DNA of 64,000 nucleotides from Tubulanus polymorphus (Eukaryota; Nemertea; Palaeonemertea; Tubulaniformes; Tubulanidae): the NCBI RefSeq assembly GCF_964204645.1, contig NC_134028.1, positions 9,713,001 to 9,777,000 of the forward strand, written 5' to 3'. A model generated the notes under the pieces. It ran no database searches. It had not been told where the DNA came from and worked only from the letters and a program-made list of their open reading frames with translations. Positions 12,101 to 22,000 of the stretch are shown here, piece after piece (the first letter of the stretch is position 1; every line of letters starts with the position of its first letter). The translations under genes were made by a program, and so were the position numbers.

Positions 12101-13901
12101 ATGAAAAGAATCGCCAGCGGTCGCCCTTGGTGCGAACACCCGTTTCTGATTTGCTACAATTTACGGCTCAGTACATTCCAGGATCACCGCAGGTACGTGC
12201 ATAAATCTTGGATTAGACTTCACGCATCTGCTACTAGTTACAAATACAGCACTAGTGTATAAGTCATTAGTTATTTTGATTAATCGTCAATTTGATCATC
12301 AAATTGGGTTATGGAATTAGGGTTAAAAAGGTCCTTGAAAGTAATGGAATTAGACTGGTCATGGAGACTATGAACCCGGCAGTAGACTTATCTTAATTTC
12401 CCTGTCTATTGCTTGCTATACAGCCTGATTCTGCCATGTGTTTTGAATTTATAACTATGGATAAACCCTGAGTTTTCTGATATGATTTCTAAAAGATAGG
12501 CATTTTAGTGGCTGATCAAGTCACTTAAAGTATCGAATGAACATTTCGAAGATTTTTCATTCGCAAAAATAGCAAATTCTCGGCTGATTTAGTGCATTGT
12601 TTATCACTAACCCTAAACAACGGCACATGCACAGAACGTCCTTACTGGACACAAAGCCTGGTTGAAAAGCCACCTCCGGCCCAGTCTTAATAGAAAATAG
12701 GAATAACCCTTTACAGAGTAAGGGGTTGTTCACACTTGATGCGTTTTCTGTTCATTGTAACAATTCTAGCAAATCCACGGTTGCAGTTTGGTTCTAAAAT
12801 ATCGATGTGCTGCCTAATTTGGGAAGTTTTTCTAAAAAATAATTATTTGCCTAACAAATCTTTAGGATCAACTGTGGTCCTGAAAGTACTTTACTGTTCG
12901 CTCTTGGTAGAACAAATTGTAACCATTTGAATATACACAGCTGATATTTTGCTGCAATTAATATTGAAAGTTTCGTGCATCAACTCTTAGTTGTTTAGAA
13001 GTACTGGGAGAAAATGTGCAAAATTTCATTTCCACCACGTTCTAGTTTGTTTCTGTATTTTTCCACCTGGAAGCATTGAATACTGGAACTGTTGTCAAGC
13101 ATTTCACAAAGTGGGCTTAATGACCATGGACCCCTAGTTACTTTGATTCTCAATTTTCTATAGAATGAAGCAGCATCTACACGTTTATATACGGATGCAT
13201 TCGGAGGACAGTATCACCTGCCACAGACTCCTCTATCCGTCTATACTACTGATAATCCCGGTAAAGCTATACTGGCGATGATATCGCCTCCATGCAGTAC
13301 CCCGGTCTCGGCGAGATCGCTGTCACCAGGCTACGATAAATCGCGCTCCGATTGTAGTTCGTTAGATGAGAACAACGAACACGTGCGCAACGTGCTGGCG
13401 TTACTGTCGCCGCTTAAGCCGGAGGGAACGCCGGATAGATCCGTCGTTGAGGCGATACCCGCAGAATCAGTCGGCGGAGAGATAGCAACCAAGGACAAAG
13501 ATCGGGAGAACGAATCTCAACAAGCAAATCTTAATCGCAGACAACGTCGATTGGATTTAGACCAGGAGTTGGTAGCGACGGTCGAGGGAGAGATCGTCGA
13601 GAATTTTGTCGCGTACGAGGACGTCGCGCCGACCCTGTCGGACGGCGATAAATCGTCGTTTGTAAAATCGATCGTAACTCCGTTTTCGGCGCTTACCGTT
13701 GATACTAAAACTACCGATACCGATATCAAGAATGTACTAGCGATGCTGTCGCCTAAGAATACTCCCAACCATTCCGATATAGACAGCGATTTAGACAGCA
13801 GTCGTAGCACTCACAGCAGTCATTCTCCTAAATCGGGTACACCTAAAAAATCTCGTATCGCCGCTAAATTTGTCGTTCCAATAGAACAGCGTTCTAGTTA
13901 A
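174..13901 (+). CDS. MARF1: MARF1 (meiosis regulator and mRNA stability factor 1), C-terminal 1349 aa, 5' part outside window
   Basis: MARF1 proteins are cytoplasmic RNA-silencing factors with an N-terminal NYN ribonuclease domain, RRMs and a run of LOTUS domains. Sixteen coding exons are joined here: 174-941, 1401-1579, 2571-2651, 2887-3034, 3415-3590, 3946-4112, 4196-4416, 4700-4930, 5847-6095, 6496-6723, 7454-7657, 8183-8450, 8931-9041, 10498-10662, 12077-12192 and 13164-13901 (TAA). All junctions are GT-AG with matching phases, and the total is 4050 nt with no internal stop. Seen in order: an Asp-rich and RPPSR-repeat linker, an RRM, eight LOTUS domains, and a low-complexity tail. The hallmark is the repeated LOTUS signature [17 protein letters not shown]. 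The NYN nuclease and first RRM must lie before base 1. The 5' edge of the first exon is the least certain point: an acceptor at 107 is also possible, though the extra sequence looks intronic. Human MARF1 is about 1740 aa, so roughly 400 residues are missing. Confidence 0.93.
201..420 (+). repeat. Asp run and RPPSRHDND tandem repeat inside MARF1 linker exon
   Basis: Seven GAT codons in a row (201-221) give a poly-Asp run. They are followed by three to four copies of a unit like RPPSRHDND (about 268-411), spaced 13 to 17 residues. The codons of the copies are close (cgcctagtcgtcaygacaa), so the repeat arose by recent local duplication. It lies in the disordered region between the nuclease/RRM part and the second RRM. 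The arginine/serine/proline make-up suggests a flexible, possibly phosphorylated or RNA-binding linker; that is inference. Confidence 0.7.
850..1579 (+). other. MARF1 second RRM, split by intron 942-1400
   Basis: The end of exon 174-941 encodes [17 protein letters not shown], an RNP2-like first strand and helix 1. Exon 1401-1579 opens with VLNVYIQTQ and carries the RNP1-like core SNIGIVCV, then helix 2 ([19 protein letters not shown]) and the last strand. This is the order of an RRM fold. The intron falls between helix 1 and strand 2. The RNP1 core lacks the usual aromatic pair, as is common in the divergent RRMs of MARF1, so direct base stacking with RNA may be weak. Confidence 0.8.
1691..2352 (+). 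repeat. Interspersed repeat, copy A, in MARF1 intron 2
   Basis: It starts with tttttagcccactcgggact and ends with tcctgggcccctagtt. The same sequence, reverse-complemented and carrying extra internal satellite units, is found at 27613-29046. Shared inner stretches include a segment around gttttgaagacrct and the words cagattcaagatggc. Subterminal GCCCACTTGG and CCAAGTGGGC words near the two ends of the family are complementary. It is non-coding and probably non-autonomous. End fragments occur at about 13098-13141, 15585-15630 and 53664-53700. Confidence 0.7.
2681..2832. mobile_element. Pogo/Tigger-like MITE in MARF1 intron 3
   Basis: A 152-bp element with inverted ends CAGTCAAATTCAGTTAAGTC and, reverse-complemented, CAGTCAAACTTGCTTAAGTC. 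It is flanked by TA on both sides (2679-2680 and 2833-2834). CAGT termini plus a TA target fit the pogo/Tigger branch of Tc1/mariner. No coding capacity. Confidence 0.75.
6817..7426. mobile_element. MITE with ACCGTATTTTCCGGCC inverted ends
   Basis: A 610-bp element in the MARF1 intron 6724-7453. Its ends are accgtattttccggccaata and the exact reverse complement of the same 20 bases. The subterminal aagccgattttctagcc is also partly mirrored (ggctaaaaaactgccctcggctt). The inner part is non-coding. Similar ends are frequent in animal genomes and belong to DNA transposons of the Tc1/mariner superfamily (from memory). Confidence 0.75.
7737..7953. mobile_element. hAT-like MITE fragment
   Basis: Ends CAGGGGCGGTTCCA and, reverse-complemented, CAGGGGCAGATCAG form short inverted repeats of the hAT type (CAGGGGCGG.). 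It is 217 bp, non-coding and in a MARF1 intron. No clear 8-bp target duplication remains. Confidence 0.5.
9834..10037 (+). repeat. Interspersed ~205-bp repeat, copy 1
   Basis: This stretch in MARF1 intron 9042-10497 matches 35878-36094 over its whole length with about 80% identity by eye. It runs from tacatttcac through gcatttgccaaggg to taactgtgggaaccatg. No terminal repeats or coding capacity are evident. Confidence 0.7.
10118..10270. mobile_element. Pogo/Tigger-like MITE in MARF1 intron
   Basis: A 153-bp element with ends cagttgcatccgcttgattc and, reverse-complemented, cagtcaaacccgcttaagcc, and with TA on both sides (10116-10117 and 10271-10272). It is related to the element at 2681-2832. 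Confidence 0.65.
11477..11793. mobile_element. TTAA-type MITE built of GCGAC/GTCGC words
   Basis: A 317-bp GC-rich island in an AT-rich MARF1 intron. Ends taaagccgggcgtaggtc and, reverse-complemented, ttaagccgggcctaggtt are inverted repeats with a TTAA/TAAA border. The inside is packed with the words TTGCGAC and GTCGCAA on both strands, so the single strand would fold heavily. Two overlapping open frames across it (about 110 codons each) are by-products of this composition. Confidence 0.7.
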
Positions 13902-14154
13902 TCAACTAAATTTAAAAATATCACTAGTCGAATGTGACTAAACCATTGTTACGGTAGTATTTGTGATTTTGTTTTCGCCTTTAAATCTATTTGTGTGTTT
14001 TCCACTCGGTTAGTGATTTATTTTGAATTTTTGGTTTTGTTTACCAAATTGAATTGAAGGTTATTTTGTGCATGAGAAAGAACCTCCGAGAAAATTGCTT
14101 TTTCGGTCGGTTTCTCTTGACGTGTTGATTATTTTCTGCTCATTTCGATGAGAA

Positions 14155-14160
14155 ATTAAA
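14155..14160 (+). terminator. Possible MARF1 polyadenylation signal (ATTAAA)
   Basis: ATTAAA 254 nt after the MARF1 stop, in gagaaattaaaactaaag. Canonical AATAAA copies at 18512 and 18569 are alternatives and would imply a 4.6 kb 3' UTR. This cannot be settled from sequence alone. Confidence 0.3.
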
Positions 14161-16489
14161 ACTAAAGATTTAACTAACTTATATGCATGAAAATTTGCAT
14201 TGGCATCTACTTATTATTATGTTGAATCAATCGGTTTATGTTGATTAATTATGTACAACTGACCATTAATATTTTGTACTTACGTCTTTCATTTGCATTA
14301 TCGTTTTTGCAAAAAATTATTTTTGAGCTAATATGGTTGCTCACAGGTCTATCTCATAATCAAACTCTGAATGTTCGCGCTGTGATCGTGCAGCAGATTT
14401 GCGGCTAGGCAAAAAACTAATGCCTAGCATTTATATGGATCGAGTAGGCATGTTTAGTCCTGCCTACACGGATGTTCTATTATGAAATATAATAATTCTC
14501 ACTAACATGTATTATTTTCCATTGGGACCAAGAATGATTGGTTGGTTTTTTTTGTCTTTTTTTATTCATGGTGGAGCGTTTCATAATTCAGCACGAGTTC
14601 AAATGTAACAACATTGATAACCAGTTAGAGACATGATTTGCACAATTTTGAATGCGATACTGATCTCACTGAAATTTTAATTCAATGAGAACTCAATGTA
14701 AGACTGTGGAAAGCAAGGATCCACCAGGTTTGCTTGTGTGCATAATGACAACAAGGCCAGATTTCTTCTCTGATTCAATTGAAATCTATCACTAATATCT
14801 TGAATTCTACGAAAATATAAATCCTTATTTATATAGAGTTGTTCTCCAGATTTCTGCAGAATGCTGAGTTTTCGATTCAGAAGTACTATCTTCGGGATAT
14901 CGTTGATATTTCATGTTCAGCGCCATTATCAAAATTAACTTGTCGATTACACATATAGTTTTGTTGTCTGTGCGTCCATTCCTTTCCATATATCAGCTGT
15001 CAGCTTCTAAAAATAGACCTTCCTAGTAACTAGTTAGCATTAAAATCATTGGAAACTTATCACAAATTTCAATATAATTATCTGTTATTCTAATACCTCG
15101 GATTCTCTGATAGGGCATCACTCCCCTCCTTTGGACTTTGCACCACTGGTATTTGCTTCATCATTACAATGAAATAAGTCTTTATTTTTTCACCGGCAGT
15201 AGTGGCGGCATCTCTTGTTATGTATGAACCCTAAATATCAATCTAGACTTTGTTGAGAGATGTGATTTGCGAATTTCTGATGTGTGAGGCTAAAAATATC
15301 GATGAAAGTAAATCACCTGGTAGTGGTGGCACAGGGTCCTCATTGTAGATGAAAGAATGGGGTACTGACACGCTTGTCAGATGATTTATCAGGTGTGTTC
15401 TACCAAAATTAGTTAATTACCGATTACCTTTGATCTCATTTTTCAATCTCAATCCAAAAAACATGTCTAATTATACTCTGATTAATCTTGAAAATATATA
15501 TGTTGCATTATTGTAGCATCCCATTCACATGTGGATTTGAGACATAATTGTTAGATTTCAATTGAGTTTAAGAACAAATCCAACATTTCGCCAAGTGGGC
15601 ATGGTGTCCCTGTGCCCTTACTTGTTCACTAAGTCGCTTACATATGGTGCAGCATCTTAAAGTGTGACAATGTCAAAAGAGTACAAAGTAATACCATTGA
15701 AATGACTCAATGCATTTATTGAAGATTTGCCTACCTCTCCGGCCAACACAGCGTAAAGCGAGTTGCCTGAATATAAACAGTTCTTGTTTTTAAGGTACTA
15801 AGTCAACCCTGTGTGTTGGGGGATCTAGTCCATTTGGGAATAAATTCTAATGATGTCTTGTATTTATTTGTTCTAACTGTTTGTTCAATAGATCATACAA
15901 ATTTCTTCCTCTTACAGTGATACCCGTACATGTGAATGTCATCTATTTTGCCAAGGATGTGGTGAAAGTAATGATCTAATTTTATGAAAATGGCACTTAC
16001 CAAATAATACAGTCGACTTAATTCCGACCTTTTTGTACCATTAAATTTGGAATATATATGGTAGATGCCACATTATTGAGATCAATAGTCCAGTTCGAGA
16101 AATCCGGATTAAACACAGGATTTTACATGTTGTCAATAATACCCATGGGTAAATCAATTCACAAATTGTTCAACACAATTGTTATTTTTCCCATAAACCT
16201 TTTCAGTTTGCTGTAAACATGCCTTAAGCTTATTCCAGTGGGTACTGTGTTTTTGAAGAAATTTATCCTGTACCACATCTGAACACACTTAGAAATACCG
16301 ACAATTTTTATGGTACGTGGTCTCAAGAACGCTTATTTTACATTGCGAGGTTTAGTCGCCGATTCGGTCAAGACTGGTTAGTCGGATCTTAGCTACTCTC
16401 GAGTCGCCGGAGTTCCACGGTTATTTTGCACCGAATCCTTAAGTCATGTGATGTATACACGTCGTTGTTCATTGGCTACAACATTACGA

Positions 16490-16862
16490 TCGGTCGTAAG
16501 TACACTCAGGTCACGTAAGATCCGATTAGATTGTCGTAAGGGGTCATTTATTTATTACGTACGCATTAGGGGAGGGGGAGGGGTCAGTGCAATTTGCGTA
16601 CTGTAATGCTTAATGTATATGAAAAAATGGCCGATTTTGCGTACAGAGGGGGAGGGGGGGTTGAAAAATTTAAATTTTATGCGTATGTAATAAATGAATG
16701 ATCCCTAAGAAATGTAAAATGTCCGATCGGCTTATGTCTGGTCTGCAATCAGTTTTAACGATCTAATGTGGTAAAAAATTCAATGACTGATTAATCAGTG
16801 ACTGGGTGCCTATTCCTTACGATCCAACTATCGAGTTGGATCTTATGCGACCTGAGTAAGGC
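16490..16862. mobile_element. MITE with a second MITE nested inside
   Basis: The outer inverted arms are actcaggtcacgtaagatcc (16505-16524) and, mirrored, ggatcttatgcgacctgagt (16838-16857). Between them lies a separate inverted-repeat element (16537-16708). The nesting shows that the outer element was inserted first. Confidence 0.6.
16537..16708. mobile_element. Inner MITE, TAAGGGGTCATTTATT ends
   Basis: A 172-bp element with ends taaggggtcatttatttatt and, mirrored, aataaatgaatgatccctaa, continuing into acgtacgc / gcgtatgt. It carries two G-rich runs, ggggagggggaggggtc and gagggggaggggggg, one near each arm; both are on the plus strand and could form G-quadruplexes. Confidence 0.7.
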
Positions 16863-17297
16863 TTAAAACCCTCCTTTATATATACCGATAAGTGTATGTA
16901 AAATATGAATTACGTTTAATCTGGATTTCTTATAAACAGGGTTAATTTCATAGGTCCCACATGATCTTGATTAAACAGGTCTTACTCTATATTCATACAG
17001 GAGGGTTTTAATATACATTGTACTAGTCCTAGAGTAAATCACTGGGTGAAAGAAGTTAAGAGATGACCAAAGTATGCTTGGTTGTTGTTTATTCCAGTTT
17101 TAACTGACAAAGAGTACTTGTGAAAAAAGTATGGCTTGTTTACTCGCTATCATTTGGGACTGATAGAAGACAACCAGTGTCGTAAATTGATTTTTGTTTT
17201 CGTTGGTTAGGGTTTTTACTTATCCAGAAGTATAGTGGAAATCTAATGGGGTCGATGGTTTCATAGAGGACTATTCTAAGGGTGTGCTTTATGCATA

Positions 17298-18114
17298 CAG
17301 TCATACCTCGATTTAACGCCAACCTCGCCTACCGCCTGGATTTCATGGGAAAATGAACATTCGTATCTAAAATTTACAGGAACCACCCCGATTTACCGCC
17401 CTTCGCATACCACCACCGCCAACGTAATCTCCTAGTACAATCCTATAAAAATGTATTACAATATTTCCCGATTTACCGCCATCGTAAAGTTGAGTAACTT
17501 GATCTTTAATAATATTACGATACGCCACCATAAAATTATACCGATTACCTCATTTATCGATCCGATGACCTCACTTAGTTGCAAGTCTAGCCCTCCAGTA
17601 AGGTACGGTAATTAGAACTATTTCATTAGATGGCACCGACACCGAAACGAATTGAATTTACGGTTGAAGAAAAACTGGAGGAATAAAGATCCAGCGCAAT
17701 AGAAAATAGCTGACCATTATTTTCCATACGATGGAATAAGACTGTGATTTACGGCGATAATTGCGTTAAAGGCGGCATACAGTGGCGTGCATCTATTTAC
17801 GAATCAATCTGCAGAGCGATTGGTATCGTAGTATGAACAATCAATGTTGCATGTGATATGATTCCTATTCTAGCCTACGATGTTTTCCTGATGATGCACC
17901 CCGATGTTTATTATGTAAAAAGTGTTTAATTGTAAAAGGATGTTTTTTTTTCATATTTTTTTCTTTATTCATCACATCAATATACACCGTAGCCTACTGA
18001 GCAGATGATAGATTAGTTATTTGAGTGACTCGACATAAACCCCGATTTACCGTCACACTATTTACCGCCAAAATCAGGAATCCCCAAGGGTGGCGTTAAA
18101 TCGAGGTATGACTG
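17298..18114. mobile_element. Non-autonomous pogo/Tigger-like element (0.8 kb)
   Basis: Ends cagtcatacctcgatttaac and, mirrored, gttaaatcgaggtatgactg match the general form of Tigger termini (CAG.CATACCTCG). TA precedes the left end; the right flank is TG, probably mutated. Inner ccgatttaccgcc words repeat several times. No transposase frame survives. Confidence 0.75.
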
Positions 18115-19005
18115 TGGACTGAATCCACATGTCCTCTCAGGTTAAAATACTCATGGCGCATCTTGCGGGGCAAGTCATAACTATCTGTAGCAAATTCAGC
18201 AATGTGTGTGTGTGTGTTAACACACAGTGATTTGATCCGTTCCAGGTACCAGTTAGTTAGTTACCTAATCGTTGGTGGTAAGCTTTTTATAATCTGATTT
18301 TATACCAACCTTGTGTCGAAAATATCTGATCGTGAAACTAAACCACAGACAGGTTACTGACTACATCTGGACCAGTCTAGTGGTAGTGTGAACCCCTAAG
18401 TCATGATTTCTCTAAGCTGACATAGCTGTAACGCTAATGAATATGTATGGTCTATCAAATCAGTTGATTCACTCTGTGTTGTGCGTGTTAGAATGTAACA
18501 AATTACATGTATTTGTAATAAAACCAGGCTTTAATTTCTCTCTTTTCATGATAAAAGAGTTTGATGTAATAAAAAAAATCTCATAATACGCATTTTCATT
18601 TGAATTTTTTTATTTTCGGAAAAGTAGTGTGTGAAATTCAATACATAGCACGTAACAAATATATAAGAATATTTTTTGTAAACAGTATATAAAAACAAAT
18701 GTTAGTAGATTTAAGTAATGAAACATAATATGAGTAGAGCTGAAGGAGCAGTGGCGGATCCAGCCTTAAGATCACCCGTTAGGAGCACCCCCACATGTCA
18801 ATATTTGCCTGCATGTTACTTCACACAAACATGCATCATGTTACTCTCTCGGTACTTGACGCACATGTGGACCAGAGGCACTAGAGTCTTACGGCTTGCC
18901 TATTTCCTTGGTTAAGGTTCCCAAACCCTTGTCGGCAGTTCGGCCAGCTACTCGGGAGACAATATTACTTTGATCAGTACTCGGATTCCGCCACGTGAGT
19001 GCGCA

Positions 19006-22000
19006 TCAGTTAAAGTGGAAATAATCTATGCCTTCTGTCAAATTTAATGATTCCAAATTCTCTTCAAAACATCCACAGGTCAGATCCTAAAGAAAAAAAA
19101 AACGAAAAACTTTTGAGCTGTTTGAACTAGTGCACAGATTTTCAAACTAAGTGGGGTTCATATGAAAAACTATGGTCACACTGGTTTCAAATGGATGTCG
19201 GTTAAAAACGTGTCAACATTTTGTCACCATATTGAATGGACGGTGGTGGATAGTTGTGACCATAGCTTCGACCACTGAAGGGGTGTTTCTAAATTTACTA
19301 AACGAAGTTACAGGATGGTCAATTTGGCAGATCCTGCTCAAGTACGAAACAAAACGAAATGGTCATTTTTGGGGCTGTAAATGTACTCACAGATATTTCA
19401 ACACGATCAAACTATTCGATTTTCTACGAAATATGAGTAGGAAATAATTGAAAATGCCCGAGAGAGAGCGGAAGTGTGGATTGGTGGATATTGGATTCGA
19501 ATCCGACACCGAATATGTCTGAATTTGTTAGAGTACTGTTATGTATCCTGAGAAAACAGTACGATGAGTAGGCCTACATTAGCATAAACACTGGACAATC
19601 GCACCATTTTTCTGGCAAATAATGACATGAGATTTGAACACAATATGGTGTAACTGCAGTGTAGCAAAAAATAACCATTTCTTTTTGTACTTAAGCAGAA
19701 CTTGCGGGAGAATGACCATTTTGTTTAGTTTCGTTTTGTCCTCTGGCAGGACCCCAGCTGAATATCACCGAGGTTAATAATAAAGGTAACTTACTAGTTT
19801 CATACAAATAATTACTGGAGGTTTCAACTGTGTAAAATGTACAATTGGAATTTCTGGTTTAGATTTCTCCTAAAAATAATCAATTTATTCACATTATTCA
19901 GTGATAACAATGTATACTTGATGAACTCTAAGTGACCTAGACTTACCGGGGAACCCTCAAATCTATAGATTCCTTTCTCTATTTTCTTATCATCGACATC
20001 GCAGAACATTTTCACTTTTTTCCGATTTTCAGGAGTCAATGTTCTATACAATCTACGCCCTTGTTTTCCGGCATTCCATATCGTGAAAGTATCCCATTGC
20101 GATAACACCTGTTCCTGTAACTTAGCAACTCGTAAATTCCAAATTGTTTCCCTGTAAAATATATTTTAACTGACATCAAAGATTTCAGTCTAGCTGAACA
20201 GGTCATGGAAAAATATATTTTTGCTGCAATTATAATCTTTATAATAGAAACTGGATATTGAGGGTAATGAAACCTACTGTTTGATGGAGAATGTAGTAGC
20301 ATCTGGATGATATCTATACATGAGTAAGCATTCATCTAGTCTGTGTAAACTTCCTCCGAGTTCAAGATGTTTGAAGAAAAATATCAGATCCTCAGGAGTA
20401 CCCTGAAAATTAAATCAATACACGTTCGTACAATTGGGGGAGAATGATTCCAAGTTAAATGAAAGCTGTTCAAATTGTTAGCTAATGATGTTTTGTTCAA
20501 ATTTCAGTTCATGAATTAAAACGAATTTCATGGACATTAAAGTATTACGAGATATCAACTTATAAAATCTGACTTTGGAATATAAATTTCTTTGAAAAAG
20601 AGAACGGAAATCGGGGACCATCAATATTCATCCGATATAATGAATTATCTGACTTCGGCCGATCTGACTTACGCATGGTTTACTATATGAACCTATTCAC
20701 AACATAAAATGATAGCTGTAGTAACCATAGCCATTTGTACAGCGCTTCCCCACATAAAACCATGCTCAAGTTCCAGGAAAAAATCTTCTGAGTGGTTTAA
20801 TTTGGTAAACTGTTCCACAATCTCTGGCTACATGCAGTGAACGCTCCATTTCGATATGGCATTCTGGTTCACATTTTGCCTTGTCATTACAAATCAGAAT
20901 TGCGACTATGAAGGGAAATCAATATGAAGTATGAAACCAACCAACCACCTCTATACATGCAAACCTTTCCACTTTCACTAAAACCACCAACATTGTTGTA
21001 AACATCCCTCGAACAAAACCAAGTTGGCATGACAATGGTCGGACCATGAGATGTATAAATCTGAAACATTGAAAATATGAAGATCAAGTTTTCAGAGATG
21101 AAAGGAAATTTCAGACACCACCTGAAATAGACCTACCTGCGTTTTTAACTGATGTTGGCTGATTGTATTTGCCCATTTCGTAAATCTTTCCGTTGAATCT
21201 TCAGGCAATCGGTAAAATCTACAACCAATTATCTGAAAATAAATGGTATTGTTCGGTGCTGCTGTCTGTACCCATGTGGATAAATGATGAAATTTTTTCG
21301 AGAGAATAGTTACGCTGTTAGGACGGGCTTTTGCCGCGATATATTGCTGTTCAATTCGTCCTGGTAGCATCACATCATCCTTGAAAACAACAAGAAAAAG
21401 ACTTAAGAATACGATATTTAACTCTTGATCTGACAATATCAGGGGCAGATCCAGGGCTAGCTCCAAGAGCAAACTCCCAGGGAGCACGAGCAAAACCTGT
21501 ATCCGTGACAAAGGCAGCAGTCATTGCAGGAGACCAGGGAGCCCTCCCCGGAACAAATTTCATCTATTTTTGCCATTGCGAACAGGTTTGCACCAAAATT
21601 ATGTATGGGTGGAAAATGGGACATCGGTTGAACGTCAAATCTTTGAAGGGCACTTAGGAAACTTTGACTTGTATTCTGTGGTACCGGTTAATTGGAATAT
21701 GACTACTCCATAATACTGCATAGATCCGTCCCTGAGAATTTACTTACACTGTCGAGAAAACATAAATATCTCCCATGCGATTGTTTTATGGCAGCATTTT
21801 TAGCAAAACCAACTGTAATCAAAACGGAACAATAATTTCTTTAAGGATGCTGACAGTTTGAAAGGTTATAAATGAATGCAGAATGGAACGCATACCGTAC
21901 CTCCTTTAGGAAACCCTACAGCTTTATTTTCACCGAAGACAACGTTAACCTTTTTCAGTTTGAATTGTTCAGTCCAACTTTGAATTATACTTAAGGATTC

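Larger units (their letters stand above)
8931..13901 (+). other. MARF1 C-terminal tail with repeated short linear motifs
   Basis: The last four exons encode a disordered Ser/Pro/Asp-rich tail. Two motif sets repeat. The first is [16 protein letters not shown] (exon 10498-10662), [14 protein letters not shown] (same exon) and [18 protein letters not shown] (exon 12077-12192). The second is [17 protein letters not shown] (about 13387-13430) and [14 protein letters not shown] (about 13724-13770), both in the last exon. The tail of human MARF1 is known to contact decapping factors such as EDC4; whether these motifs do so here is inference. Confidence 0.65.
13902..19005. other. MARF1 - B3GNTL1 convergent intergenic/3' UTR region
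   Basis: No coding exon was recognised on either strand. It holds the MARF1 3' UTR and three transposon relics described separately (16490-16862, inner 16537-16708 and 17298-18114). It also holds a partial CAGT end at 16015, a one-ended hAT fragment at 18751 (CAGTGGCGGATCCAG) and a hairpin pair aaaaccctcct (16867) / aggagggtttt (about 17001). Confidence 0.6.
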
